Source: Embleya sp040605455
Lineage (GTDB): Bacteria > Actinomycetota > Actinomycetes > Streptomycetales > Streptomycetaceae
Reading direction: 5' to 3'
Length of the DNA: 64,000 nucleotides
Assembly (NCBI RefSeq): GCF_040605455.1
Contig: NZ_JBEXCV010000028.1
Coordinates: 7,747 to 71,746, forward strand
Both the position numbers and the translations under genes were made by a program. The notes beneath the pieces are model-generated. The model was not told where the DNA came from, did not search any database, and saw only the letters and a list, made by a program, of their open reading frames with translations. Positions 1 to 8,009 of this stretch are shown here, in pieces (the first letter of the stretch is position 1; every line of letters starts with the position of its first letter).

Positions 1-1119
1 CAGCACCAGGGTGAAGGTGGAACCCACACCCTCCAGGCTGCGCACGGTTACCTCTCCCCCGTGGCCCGCCGCGATGTGCTTGACGATGGACAGACCCAAA
101 CCGGTACCGCCGGTGGCCCGCGAACGGGCCGGATCGACGCGGTAGAACCGCTCGAAAATTCGGTCCAGGTCGCGCTGGGGAATGCCCAGCCCCTGGTCGG
201 AAACGGTGATGACGGCCATCCGCGCCTCGGCTCTGACCTCGATGTCGACCCTCGTCCGCGCGGGACTGTAGTTGACCGCGTTCTCGACGAGGTTGCCCAC
301 CGCCATCACCAGTTGATTGTGGTCCCCCGGCACGATCAGCTCGCGATCTCCGCCGATGGCCAGGGTGATCTGCTTGGATTCGGCGGCCTGTCGGCAGCGG
401 TCGGCGGCCTCGGCCACCAACTCGTCGAGCGGCACCGGACCCACGTGATGCAGCGGATGGTCGTTCTGCACCCGGGACAGATCGATCAGCTCCTGCACCA
501 GGTTGGTCAGCCGGGCCGACTCGATCTGCATGCGACCCGCGAAGCGGATGATCGCCTCGGGGTCGTCGCTGGCGTCCATGACAGCCTCGGCCAGCAGCGA
601 CAGCGCGCCGACCGGGGTCTTGAGCTCATGGCTCACGTTGGCCACGAAGTCGCGGCGCACCGCGTCCACCCGGCGGGCCTCGGTACGGTCCTCGACCAGC
701 AACAGCACCAGCCGCGACCCCAGCGGCGCGACCCGGGCGGACACCTCGAACTCGTGCGCCTCGCCGTCGGCGCGGGCCAACAACAGATCGCGCTGCCTTA
801 TCTCGCCGTCGCGTCTGGTCTCCTTCGCCATCGCGAGCAGATCGTCGGGCACCAGCTGGTCCCCGCGGACCAGGCCGAACTTGTAGGCCGCCGAACTCGC
901 CTTCACGACGGTGTCGAACTCGTCCAGGACCACCGCCGAGGAGCGCAGCACGGACAACACCGTGGCCACTCCGGGCGGCAGCGACGTGGCAGCGGCGGCC
1001 GCCGCGGCCGTGCCTCTGCCCTGGGCTCGCTCACTCCAGCGGAAGGCCAGGGTGCCGGCCACACCCACGGCCAATCCGGATACAGCGGCCAAAGCAGCAG
1101 CAGCAACGTTCACGTCCAC
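1..1119 (-). CDS. phoR: Phosphate-sensing histidine kinase PhoR/SenX3 type (C-terminus cut by window start)
   Basis: Membrane sensor kinase of the PhoR-PhoP (SenX3-RegX3) system, which signals phosphate limitation to the PhoP regulator. The GTG at 1119 opens a frame with one clear hydrophobic segment (about residues 5-24), a PAS-like stretch, the H-box NVSHELKTP with phospho-acceptor His164, an N-box (NLVENAVNYSP) and G-boxes (DQGLGIP, GGTGLGLSIVKH). The protein runs off the window at position 1, just after the SLEGVGSTFTLVL end motif, so only the tail is missing. No strong ribosome site precedes 1119; a second GTG lies at 1113. phoP would be expected just to the left. In S. coelicolor phoU lies divergent to this gene; here that place holds a 41-codon Cys-rich gene. 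Identification rests on close similarity to remembered SenX3/PhoR. Confidence 0.9.
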   Translation of the reverse strand, partial: MDVNVAAAALAAVSGLAVGVAGTLAFRWSERAQGRGTAAAAAAATSLPPGVATVLSVLRSSAVVLDEFDTVVKASSAAYKFGLVRGDQLVPDDLLAMAKETRRDGEIRQRDLLLARADGEAHEFEVSARVAPLGSRLVLLLVEDRTEARRVDAVRRDFVANVSHELKTPVGALSLLAEAVMDASDDPEAIIRFAGRMQIESARLTNLVQELIDLSRVQNDHPLHHVGPVPLDELVAEAADRCRQAAESKQITLAIGGDRELIVPGDHNQLVMAVGNLVENAVNYSPARTRVDIEVRAEARMAVITVSDQGLGIPQRDLDRIFERFYRVDPARSRATGGTGLGLSIVKHIAAGHGGEVTVRSLEGVGSTFTLVL

Positions 1120-1180
1120 GTGTTCCAGGGTAGAGCTGCCCCGAACGGGTGAAACCGTCCAGAGGGTCCATCGTGCAGAT

Positions 1181-1202
1181 CTTCATGTGTCGTTCATCCG
1201 TG
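1181..1202 (+). promoter_or_regulatory. Possible PHO box (PhoP binding repeats)
   Basis: Two adjacent 11-base units, CTTCATGTGTC and GTTCATCCGTG, resemble the direct repeats bound by Streptomyces PhoP (GTTCAYYYR-like). They lie between divergent phoR (start 1119) and the Cys-rich gene (start 1240), about 38 bases before the latter. They are weaker than the repeats before pstS, so this is an inference from pattern and location. Confidence 0.45.
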
Positions 1203-1239
1203 CGCCACGCCTGTCACCGGTGATCGTTCGGAGGTCGTC

Positions 1240-1365
1240 ATGTCCGACCCGCAGACCCCACCCCAGCCGCAGGCCCCCGCGCCGGGCTGCAACTGCCCGT
1301 CCAGCTGTGGCTGTGGCTGTAAGTCCGGTTCCGCATGCAATTGCGGAGGCAGTTGCGGTCGCTGA
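1240..1365 (+). CDS. 41-residue Cys-rich metallothionein-like peptide
   Basis: A short gene with a good ribosome site (GGAGG at 1230-1234, five bases before the ATG). The first 16 residues are Pro/Gln/Ala-rich; the rest carries eight Cys at 17, 19, 23, 25, 27, 33, 35 and 39 in Cys-X-Cys pairs (CNC, CGCGC, CNC), with Ser/Gly between. That spacing is typical of metal-thiolate peptides such as metallothioneins, so zinc or copper binding is a reasonable inference; no known family was recognised for certain. It is divergent from phoR and follows a possible PHO box. A strong hairpin follows at 1398-1436, suggesting a single-gene transcript. Confidence 0.7.
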   Translation: MSDPQTPPQPQAPAPGCNCPSSCGCGCKSGSACNCGGSCGR

Positions 1366-1397
1366 ACCGGCGCTCGGGCCCACAAGCCCGGCGCGTG

Positions 1398-1436
1398 CGG
1401 GGCGCCCGACCCCTTCCGTGACAGGTGGGCGCCCCG
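1398..1436. terminator. GC-rich hairpin terminator between convergent genes
   Basis: A perfect 10-bp stem (1398-1407 with 1427-1436, CGGGGCGCCC/GGGCGCCCCG) with a 19-base loop sits between the ends of the Cys-rich gene and gpmA. It can serve both strands; no T run is present, as is common in high-GC actinomycetes. Confidence 0.6.
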
Positions 1437-1472
1437 TACGGAGCCGATGGGATGTTCACCCGATGTTCGTGT

Positions 1473-2231
1473 CTACTTGCGGCCCTGGTTCTTGACCGCC
1501 TCGATCGCGGCCGCGGCGGCCTCGGGGTCGAGGTAGCGCCCGCCCGGGGTGAGCGGGCGCAGGTTCGCGTCCAGCTCGTACAGCAGTGGGATGCCGGTGG
1601 GGATGTTCAGGCCCGCGATGTCGGCGTCCGAGATCTTGTCCAGGTGCTTGACCAGGGCGCGCAGCGAGTTGCCGTGCGCGGCGACCAAAACGGTGTCGCC
1701 GGCGAGCAGGTCCGGCACGATCGCGTCGTACCAGTACGGGAGCATGCGCTCGACGACATCCTTGAGGCACTCGGTGCGCGGCCGAATCTCCTCCGGCAAC
1801 GACGCGTACCGGCGGTCGGCGAACTGCGAGTACTCGTCGTCGTCCGCGAGCGGCGGCGGCGGAGTGTCGTAGGAGCGACGCCAGAGCATGAACTGCTCCT
1901 CGCCGAACTCCTCAAGAGTCTGCTTCTTGTCCTTGCCCTGGAGGGCACCGTAGTGCCGCTCGTTGAGCCGCCACGAGCGACGCACCGGCAGCCAGTTCAG
2001 GTCGGCCACGTCCAGCGCGAGCTGGGCGGTGCGGATCGCGCGGCGCTGCAGGGAGGTGTGCAGAACGTCCGGCAGCACGCCCGCGTCGAGCAGCAGCTGC
2101 CCGCCGCGCGCGGCCTCCTTCTCACCCTTGTCGGTCAGGTCGACATCGACCCAGCCGGTGAAAAGTCCGGCTTCGTTCCACTTGCTTTCGCCATGCCGCA
2201 GAAGGATCAGTTTGTAGAGAGCATCAGCCAT
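1473..2231 (-). CDS. gpmA: 2,3-bisphosphoglycerate-dependent phosphoglycerate mutase
   Basis: Glycolytic and gluconeogenic enzyme that interconverts 3-phosphoglycerate and 2-phosphoglycerate in the cytoplasm. It begins MADALYKLILLRHGESKWN, with the catalytic RHGES motif near residue 13, followed by the family segments NERHYGALQGKDK, DTPPPPL and, late in the protein, VLVAAHGNSLRAL containing the second catalytic His. The 252-residue length fits the dPGM family. The ATG at 2231 is chosen because the family N-terminus begins there; the frame stays open 13 codons further upstream. The next gene on the same strand, YbjN-like, ends 68 bases upstream. Confidence 0.96.
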   Translation of the reverse strand: MADALYKLILLRHGESKWNEAGLFTGWVDVDLTDKGEKEAARGGQLLLDAGVLPDVLHTSLQRRAIRTAQLALDVADLNWLPVRRSWRLNERHYGALQGKDKKQTLEEFGEEQFMLWRRSYDTPPPPLADDDEYSQFADRRYASLPEEIRPRTECLKDVVERMLPYWYDAIVPDLLAGDTVLVAAHGNSLRALVKHLDKISDADIAGLNIPTGIPLLYELDANLRPLTPGGRYLDPEAAAAAIEAVKNQGRK

Positions 2232-2298
2232 GCCCAGGAGCCTAATCGAGGCGATCGGGCACCCGGGCACGACCTTTGTGCCGTGGTCGGGCGGTTCG

Positions 2299-2817
2299 CT
2301 ATTCGCGGTTCTCCGGGGCCGCGAAGCGGGCGAAGGCTTCCAGGTTGCGCAGGGACTCGCCGCGTTCGACGCGCCAGTCCCATTCGCGGCGGATCGAACC
2401 GGCGAAACCGATCTCCAGAAGGGTGTTGAAGCTGTCGTCGGCGGCTTGGAGCACGACGCCCAGGATCCGGTCGACCTCGTCGACGCTGACTGCGGCCAGT
2501 GGCAGCCGGCCGTTCAGGTAGACGTCGCCGAGGTTGTCCACGGCGAAGGCCACGCCGTACATCCGCACGTTGCGCTCGAGGAGCCAGCGGTAGAAGGCGG
2601 CGTGGTTCTCGTCCGCGTGCCGGATCACGAACGCGCTCACCGCCAGGGTGTGTGCGCCCACCGTGAGCGAGAGCGCCGTCTTGAGCTTGCGTGTGCCCGG
2701 CAGCACCGCGACGAACGTGGTCGGCGCGGACTGCTCCCATTCGATGCCGGCGTCCTTCAGGGCCGCGCGGACGGTCTCCGCGGCCCGATCCTGTTCGGCT
2801 TCCACGACGTACCCCAT
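2299..2817 (-). CDS. YbjN domain protein
   Basis: A 172-residue cytoplasmic protein of the YbjN/type III secretion chaperone-like fold family, common beside mshA and gpmA in actinomycetes. Visible hallmarks are an N-terminal helix (AAETVRAALKDAGIEWEQ), strands ending in TLAVSAFVIRHADENHAAFYRWLLERN, and the acidic segment NLGDVYLNGRLPLAAV. No enzyme motif is seen and the function in actinomycetes is not established. Start chosen at 2817, 19 bases after the mshA stop; a longer frame would overlap mshA. Probably cotranscribed with mshA. Confidence 0.85.
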   Translation of the reverse strand: MGYVVEAEQDRAAETVRAALKDAGIEWEQSAPTTFVAVLPGTRKLKTALSLTVGAHTLAVSAFVIRHADENHAAFYRWLLERNVRMYGVAFAVDNLGDVYLNGRLPLAAVSVDEVDRILGVVLQAADDSFNTLLEIGFAGSIRREWDWRVERGESLRNLEAFARFAAPENRE

Positions 2818-2836
2818 TCGTCTCGACGCCTCGACG

Positions 2837-4156
2837 CTACTGCCCGCCCACGACCCGCCCACGCGGGGCCGCGCTGCGGGCCAGCGTGTCGGCGTAGACC
2901 TCGGCCATCGAGGCCGCCGCCGAGGACCACCCGAAGGCCGCCGCGTGCCGGACCGCGCCGTCCGAGTAGTCCTCGCGCAGTCGGGGGGCGCGGATCAGGT
3001 CGCGCAGGGCCAGGCCGTAGTCCACCGGGTTGTGGCCGCGGACCAGGGTGCCGGAGACGCCGTCGCGCACGGCGGTGGGCAGGCCGCCGACCGCCGCCGC
3101 GACCACGGGGGTCCCGCAGGCCTGGGCCTCGATGGCCACCAGGCCGAAGGATTCGTTGTAGGAGGGCACCACCGCGACGGTGGCCGCGCGGTACCAGTCC
3201 GCCAGCACGTCCTGCCGGACCGGCCGCTGGAACCGGACCACGTCGTGGATGCCCAGCGTCGCGGCCAGTTTGTGCAGGTGTTCCGGCGCCGCCATGCCGT
3301 TGCCGCTGGGCCCGCCGACCACCGCGACCACGAGCGAGTCGCGCAGCGCGGGGTCGGCCTGCAACAGGTGGGCGATCGCGTACAGCAGTACGTCGGGGGC
3401 CTTGAGCGGCTGGATGCGACCGGCGAACAGGATCACCGTGGCGTCCACCGGCACCCCCAGCCGGCGGCGCGCGTCGGCCATGTCACCGGGGCGAAACGTC
3501 TCCAGGTCCACGCCCGGGTTGACCACCGCGACCTGCTCGGGGGCCGCGTCGTAGAGGTCGATCAGTTGATCGGCCTCCTCGATCGTGTTGGCAACCAGCC
3601 GGTCGGCCGCCTCGACCACCTGGGACTCGCCGATCACCCGGGCCCGGGGCTCGGGGGCGTCGCCGCCGGCCAGCGAGGCGTTCTTGACCTTGGCCATCGT
3701 GTGCATGGTGTGCACGAGCGGCACACCCCAGCGTTCCTTGGCCAGCCAGCCGACCTGACCGGAGAGCCAGTAGTGCGAGTGCACGAGGTCGTAGTGCCCC
3801 GGGTCGCGCATCGCCTCGGTGCGCAGCACCCCGGAGGTGAACGCGCACAGCTGGGCCGGCAGGTCCTCCTTGGACAGGCCCTCGTACGGCCCGGCGGTGA
3901 CGTGTCGGACCAGGACCCCCGGTGCCATCTCGACCACCGGCGGCAGGTCGCTGCCGGTGGCGCGGGTGAATATCTCCACCTCGATGCCGAGCGCGGCCAG
4001 CCGCTTGCTCAGTTCGACGATGTAGACGTTCATGCCACCGGCGTCGCCGGTGCCGGGTTGGTGCAGCGGGGAGGTGTGAACGCTCAGCGTCGCGATTCGA
4101 CGAGGTGCCCCCCGGCGCGCTCCCAATGTGATCGCGCGCTGGACGTGGTGGCTCAC
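2837..4156 (-). CDS. mshA: D-inositol-3-phosphate glycosyltransferase MshA
   Basis: First enzyme of mycothiol synthesis: a GT4-type transferase moving GlcNAc from UDP-GlcNAc to 1L-myo-inositol-1-phosphate. The N-terminal signature SVHTSPLHQPGTGDAGGMNVY is nearly diagnostic, and the C-terminal donor site has the GT4 motif PSYNESFGLVAIEAQACGTPVV. Length 439 residues, normal for the family. The GTG at 4156 is supported by GGGAGG eight bases upstream and by the family N-terminus; the frame stays open another 39 codons through a repeat-containing upstream region. The partner gene mshD lies at 25.4 kb. Confidence 0.96.
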   Translation of the reverse strand: MSHHVQRAITLGARRGAPRRIATLSVHTSPLHQPGTGDAGGMNVYIVELSKRLAALGIEVEIFTRATGSDLPPVVEMAPGVLVRHVTAGPYEGLSKEDLPAQLCAFTSGVLRTEAMRDPGHYDLVHSHYWLSGQVGWLAKERWGVPLVHTMHTMAKVKNASLAGGDAPEPRARVIGESQVVEAADRLVANTIEEADQLIDLYDAAPEQVAVVNPGVDLETFRPGDMADARRRLGVPVDATVILFAGRIQPLKAPDVLLYAIAHLLQADPALRDSLVVAVVGGPSGNGMAAPEHLHKLAATLGIHDVVRFQRPVRQDVLADWYRAATVAVVPSYNESFGLVAIEAQACGTPVVAAAVGGLPTAVRDGVSGTLVRGHNPVDYGLALRDLIRAPRLREDYSDGAVRHAAAFGWSSAAASMAEVYADTLARSAAPRGRVVGGQ

Positions 4157-4195
4157 TCGTTGACCTCCCAGGCCGGCCCCGTGTCGTGTTGTCCG

Positions 4196-4245
4196 GTGTA
4201 CAGAGCTACCACGTGTACACAGAGCTACTAGTTGTACCGAGCTAC
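4196..4245. repeat. Three imperfect tandem repeats upstream of mshA
   Basis: Three copies of a GTAC-(0-2 bases)-GAGCTAC unit are seen at 4196-4209, 4213-4228 and 4232-4245, with 16-19 base periodicity. They lie 40-90 bases upstream of the mshA GTG, where a promoter or operator would be. The regulator is unknown. Confidence 0.55.
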
Positions 4246-4384
4246 TACCGATCGTGGACCGCCCGTCCGTCATTGGCGGCCCAACTCAGGAACCAACCCA
4301 TCGTGATGGAAGGGGATTCCCCCGGCGGAGTGTGATCCGGACCGCTCGCGGGGGCGGGTGGGGGTGTTCCCTTACCCTGCGAGC

Positions 4385-5269
4385 ATGGGTACGCGCGGCA
4401 TGTCGGGATTCGACACCCCGGGAGCGGGCGGCCGAGCCGTGTCCCGGACGCGGCCCAGCGGGGTGATCACCCGGGGCACCACCAATGCGAACCGGCTGCG
4501 CCGGGTGGACCGGTGGTTGACCGGGGTACACGGGCGGCTGCTGCGCGGCGCGGCCGATCCGCTGGTGGTCGACGTGGGCTACGGCGCATCACCGGTGACC
4601 ACGCTCGAGATGCTTCGCCGGCTGCGCACGGTGCGCAGCGACGTCGCGGTGGTCGGGTTCGAGATCGATCCGGAGCGGGTGGCCGCGGCGCTCCCCCATG
4701 CCCAGGACGGGCTGAGCTTCGCCCGCGGCGGCTTCGAGGTGCCGCTGCCGGCCGGCCGGTCGGCGACCGCGATCCGCGCGTTCAACGTGCTCCGGCAGTA
4801 CGAGGAGGACGCGGTGCCGGCGGCCTGGGCCCGGATGTGTGCGCGGCTGGCCCCGGAGGGGGTGCTCGTGGAGGGCACGTGCGACGAGTTGGGCCGGCGG
4901 GCGGTGTGGCTGGGCATCGGGTCGGACGCGCGGCCGCGCACGGTCACCTTCGCCACCCGGTTGTCCGGCTTCGGGCGCCCGTCCGAGTTGGCCGAGCGGC
5001 TGCCGAAGGCGTTGATCCACCGCAACGTGCCGGGCGAGCCGGTGCACGCGTTCCTGGCCGCGTTCGACCGGGCCTGGGATCTGCACGCGCCGCTGGCCGC
5101 GTTCGGCGCCCGACAGCGTTGGCTCGCGGCGACCGACACCCTGGCCCGGGACTGGCCGGTGTGCGATGGGCCGGCGCGTCGGCGACAGGGCGAGGTGACC
5201 GTGGCGTGGGCGGCGGTGGCTCCGCGCGGGGCCGAGATATCGACCCGCGCCATTGACGCATTCCGGTGA
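4385..5269 (+). CDS. Class I SAM-dependent methyltransferase-like protein
   Basis: A 294-residue cytoplasmic protein with a Rossmann-type SAM site: motif I is VVDVGYGASPVTTLEM (about residues 65-80), followed by an acidic strand end VVGFEIDPERV and later IRAFNVLRQYEE in the motif IV region. The substrate is unknown. A close relative sits beside mshA in streptomycetes as I recall. The ATG at 4385 is the best start; a second ATG at 4400 is possible and neither has a clear ribosome site. It is divergent from mshA across a 228-base regulatory gap. Confidence 0.78.
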   Translation: MGTRGMSGFDTPGAGGRAVSRTRPSGVITRGTTNANRLRRVDRWLTGVHGRLLRGAADPLVVDVGYGASPVTTLEMLRRLRTVRSDVAVVGFEIDPERVAAALPHAQDGLSFARGGFEVPLPAGRSATAIRAFNVLRQYEEDAVPAAWARMCARLAPEGVLVEGTCDELGRRAVWLGIGSDARPRTVTFATRLSGFGRPSELAERLPKALIHRNVPGEPVHAFLAAFDRAWDLHAPLAAFGARQRWLAATDTLARDWPVCDGPARRRQGEVTVAWAAVAPRGAEISTRAIDAFR

Positions 5270-5426
5270 CTCGTGTCCGATCCGGAACGGCGCATGAAAT
5301 CTTGAGCACACCACGTTCACTTGATTGTGGTTCGGCTCGGCGTGTCGTCCGTGAATAGCCTGATTCGTCCGTTCCGATAACCGGACGATCACGAATTCTC
5401 CTCTGCCCATCGTCGCCGGAACATGC

Positions 5427-5453
5427 AAGGATCCGACGCTGAGTCGGGTCCTT
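5427..5453 (+). other. Leader hairpin upstream of the NlpC/P60 gene
   Basis: An 11-bp stem (AAGGATCCGAC at 5427-5437, GTCGGGTCCTT at 5443-5453, one T-G wobble) with a five-base loop lies about 107 bases before the start at 5560. The outer nine bases of both arms are identical to those of a hairpin before glnR (23381-23411). No T run follows and no c-di-AMP riboswitch core was recognised. The rest of the 5270-5559 gap is relatively AT-rich around 5300-5370 and probably holds the promoter. Confidence 0.5.
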
Positions 5454-5559
5454 GGGAACTGCCTTCCCGAGAACACCGGTTCCGGTTCGAGTCGACGTCG
5501 TCGGATGGAATCGGCCCGATACGTCGCAGGCGAGCATCGAGTTCCGAAAGGGCGAAAGC

Positions 5560-6906
5560 ATGGTGAAACTCGGGGGCCGAATCGGCCTGCGAACCCGGGC
5601 TGTGACCAGCTGCGGCGCGGCGCTGTTGTGCGCGGCCCTGTTCGGCGGGAACGCGTGGGCGGACCCGGGTGTTCCGCCCGTACCGCCGGCCAATACCGCG
5701 ATCACGTCCGTGCAGGATCTGCTGGCCGCCCAGGCCCGGGTACAGGAGTTGTACCGCCAGGCCGAGCAGGCCACCGAGCGCTACAACGCCACCACCGAAC
5801 AGCTCGCTCGCACGCAGGTCAAGGCCAACGACGTCAACGCGGGCGTCGTGTGGGCCCGGCAGAACGTCGAGAAGGCCAAGGACGACCTCGGCCGGCTGGC
5901 CCGGTTGCAGTACACCACCCGCGGGATGGACCCGCTGCTCACCCTGATGTTGTCCTCGAACCCGCAGGGCTTCCTGCGCGACGCGCCGGCGTACGAGCAC
6001 ATCTCGCAGACGCAACTGGACACCATCACGCGGGCCAAACAGGCCGAACTCCAGCTCACCGCGATGCAAAAGAGCGCGGACACCCAGCTCGCCGAGAGCC
6101 GTCGGCTCGAGCAGGAGGCCGCCTCCAGCCGGGCCGACATCCAGACCCGGATCGCCGAGGCCGAGAAGATACTGGCGGGCCTGACGCCCGAGCAGCTCAC
6201 CGAACTGGCCCGGATGGAGGCGCTGTCCGCGGAGGCCGGCCAGGCCCAGCTGAACACCCTGATCGGCAAGCCGGACCAACAGACCACCGCCAAGGCCGCG
6301 TTGGCCATCGCATTCGCGATCGACAAGATCGGCAAGCCCTACATCTGGGGCGGCGTGGGACCCGTGGGCTACGACTGCTCCGGTCTGACGTCGAAGGCAT
6401 GGGCGTTCGCGGGGGTGCCGATCCGCCGCACCTCTCAAGAGCAGTGGGCGTCGCTGCCGCGCGTGCCGGTCGCCGACATGCGCCCGGGCGACCTGATCGT
6501 CTACTACTCCGACGCCAGCCACATCGGCATGTACCTGGGCAACGGCAAGATCGTGCACGCGCCGCGACCGGGCCGCACGATCACCGTGGCCAACGCCGGC
6601 TCGATGCCGATCCTCGGCGTGGTGCGTCCCGACGCGGGCGCGGGCACGGTGAACGCCCCGGCGATCCCCAACGTCCCGGCCCCGCCGCCGGCCAAGCCGC
6701 CGGCCAAGCCGCCGGTGACGACACCTCCGGTCACGCCGCCGGTGACCACTCCGCCGGTCACGACGCCGCCGACCACCGAGACGCCCACGACGCCGCCGCC
6801 GAGTTCGAAGCCGCCCACCTCGACGCCGCCGTCGACCGGCACTCCGAGCAGCTCGAAATCGGGCTCCCCGTCGGGCAGTGCCAAGGCCTCCGCGACCGGC
6901 ACCTGA
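5560..6906 (+). CDS. Secreted NlpC/P60 peptidoglycan endopeptidase (RipA-like)
   Basis: Cell-wall hydrolase predicted to cut peptide stems of peptidoglycan outside the membrane. A signal peptide ending near GGNAWA-DPG (residue about 35) is followed by a long Gln/Glu/Ala-rich coiled coil (about 50-245). The catalytic NlpC/P60 domain follows: IGKPYIWGGVGPVGYDCSGL with nucleophile Cys273, then the His of DASHIGMYL and the third polar residue region near KIVHAPRPG. The last 70 or so residues are a Pro/Thr then Ser/Gly tail, a probable wall-spanning linker. ATG at 5560 has AAAGGG upstream. A coiled coil of this kind often keeps such hydrolases inactive until released. A perfect 18-bp terminator follows. 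Confidence 0.92.
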   Translation: MVKLGGRIGLRTRAVTSCGAALLCAALFGGNAWADPGVPPVPPANTAITSVQDLLAAQARVQELYRQAEQATERYNATTEQLARTQVKANDVNAGVVWARQNVEKAKDDLGRLARLQYTTRGMDPLLTLMLSSNPQGFLRDAPAYEHISQTQLDTITRAKQAELQLTAMQKSADTQLAESRRLEQEAASSRADIQTRIAEAEKILAGLTPEQLTELARMEALSAEAGQAQLNTLIGKPDQQTTAKAALAIAFAIDKIGKPYIWGGVGPVGYDCSGLTSKAWAFAGVPIRRTSQEQWASLPRVPVADMRPGDLIVYYSDASHIGMYLGNGKIVHAPRPGRTITVANAGSMPILGVVRPDAGAGTVNAPAIPNVPAPPPAKPPAKPPVTTPPVTPPVTTPPVTTPPTTETPTTPPPSSKPPTSTPPSTGTPSSSKSGSPSGSAKASATGT

Positions 6907-6916
6907 CGAGATCCCG

Positions 6917-6960
6917 ACATGCGGGTGGGCCGGATCTTCGGGTCCGGCCCACCCGCATGT
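6917..6960. terminator. Perfect 18-bp bidirectional hairpin
   Basis: The arms 6917-6934 (ACATGCGGGTGGGCCGGA) and 6943-6960 are perfectly complementary around an eight-base loop containing TTCG. It lies between the convergent NlpC/P60 and macro-domain genes and can end transcription from both sides. Confidence 0.8.
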
Positions 6961-6967
6961 CCGGGGC

Positions 6968-7483
6968 CTACAGCGCCGCGACCGCCTGCTCGAACGCGAC
7001 GTACGCACGCGCCTCGAACAGCACGAAGCGCGCCTGTGTCACCCCCGACGGCGTCGCCTGCACGGTCTCGACCGCGATCCGCGCCGCATCCTCCAGCGGC
7101 CAGCCGTAGGCACCCGCGGAGATCGCCGGGAACGCCACCGAGGTCGCGCCGAGGCCGTCCGCCACCCGCAGCGCCTCGCGATAGCAGGACACCAACAGCG
7201 CGGACCGGTCCTCGGTGTGGCTGTACACCGGACCCACCGTGTGCACGACCCACCGCGCCGGGAGTCGACCCGCGGTGGTGGCCACCGCCGCGCCCGTCTT
7301 CAGACCGCGCCCCAGCTTCGCCGCACGCAGCGCCCGACACTCGGCCAGGATCTCCGGGCCGCCCTTGCGGTGGATCGCGCCGTCGACCCCGCCGCCACCC
7401 ATCAGGGACGAGTTCGCCGCGTTCACGATCGCATCCACGTCCTGCTCGGTGATGTCGCCGCGAACCAGCGTTATCCGTGTCAT
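6968..7483 (-). CDS. Macro domain protein (ADP-ribose-binding / O-acetyl-ADP-ribose deacetylase-like)
   Basis: A 171-residue stand-alone macro domain of the YmdB/MacroD class, which binds ADP-ribose and often hydrolyses O-acetyl-ADP-ribose or mono-ADP-ribosyl esters. The fold's signatures are all present: ITLVRGDITEQDVDAIVNAANSS, the Gly-rich GGGGVDGAIHRKGG loop, and the late AFPAISAGAYGWPLEDAA phosphate-binding loop. The Asn and Asp residues used in MacroD catalysis (NAAN, VDGAIH) are kept. Start at ATG 7483; ATG at 7489 would add two residues. Convergent with the NlpC gene and divergent from the MarR gene. Confidence 0.92.
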   Translation of the reverse strand: MTRITLVRGDITEQDVDAIVNAANSSLMGGGGVDGAIHRKGGPEILAECRALRAAKLGRGLKTGAAVATTAGRLPARWVVHTVGPVYSHTEDRSALLVSCYREALRVADGLGATSVAFPAISAGAYGWPLEDAARIAVETVQATPSGVTQARFVLFEARAYVAFEQAVAAL

Positions 7484-7544
7484 GGGCATCAGCCTGCCGG
7501 CCCGGACGTGGCGCTCCCACTCCATTAGCCGGCACAGTGGCCGG

Positions 7545-8009
7545 ATGTCCGTGGCCCGAGGAGAAGGGGACCTACCCGCGGAACTGCTCGATCGTGTGGA
7601 CGCACTGTGCGAGTGGATGGCCGCGGTACACACCCACGCACACGGCGATCTGGGCGGACGGGTATCGCCGTCCCAATTGCGGGCCCTGCTCGTGGTCGCC
7701 GACCACGACGGCATCAACCTGAACATGTTGGCCGCCCGACTGCGGGCCATGCCGTCCTCGGCGAGCCGTTTGTGCGATCGCTTGGAGGGTGCCGGCCTGC
7801 TGGCGCGCGAGCTGAGCGCGACCGACCGCCGAGAGGTGGTGCTGCGGCTGGCGCCCGACGGGGTCGGGTTCGTGGAGGAGCTTCGATCGGCGCGACGACA
7901 GGCCCTGGCCAAAGTTTTGATTCACCTGGAGGCGGACGACTTGGACTCGCTCGTGCGGTCCCTCGCGGTGCTGCGCGACGCGGCGCATCGGGCCGGCGGC
8001 CGGGACTGA
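7545..8009 (+). CDS. MarR-family transcriptional regulator
   Basis: A 154-residue winged-helix regulator. The recognition region reads MLAARLRAMPSSASRLCDRLEGAGLLARE with the wing SATDRREVVLRLAPDG, matching the MarR fold (D-R-R wing). N- and C-terminal helices for dimerisation flank it. It lies 117 bases before the phosphatase-kinase-receiver set and points the same way, so it may belong to that unit or control it. The ligand is unknown. The start ATG 7545 is the first in frame beyond the divergent macro gene and gives the usual family length. Confidence 0.88.
   Translation: MSVARGEGDLPAELLDRVDALCEWMAAVHTHAHGDLGGRVSPSQLRALLVVADHDGINLNMLAARLRAMPSSASRLCDRLEGAGLLARELSATDRREVVLRLAPDGVGFVEELRSARRQALAKVLIHLEADDLDSLVRSLAVLRDAAHRAGGRD

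Noticed and set aside
5376..5559. c-di-AMP riboswitch before the NlpC/P60 gene
   Set aside because: Wall-hydrolase genes in streptomycetes often have one, but the conserved ydaO core is not present; only a simple hairpin is seen.
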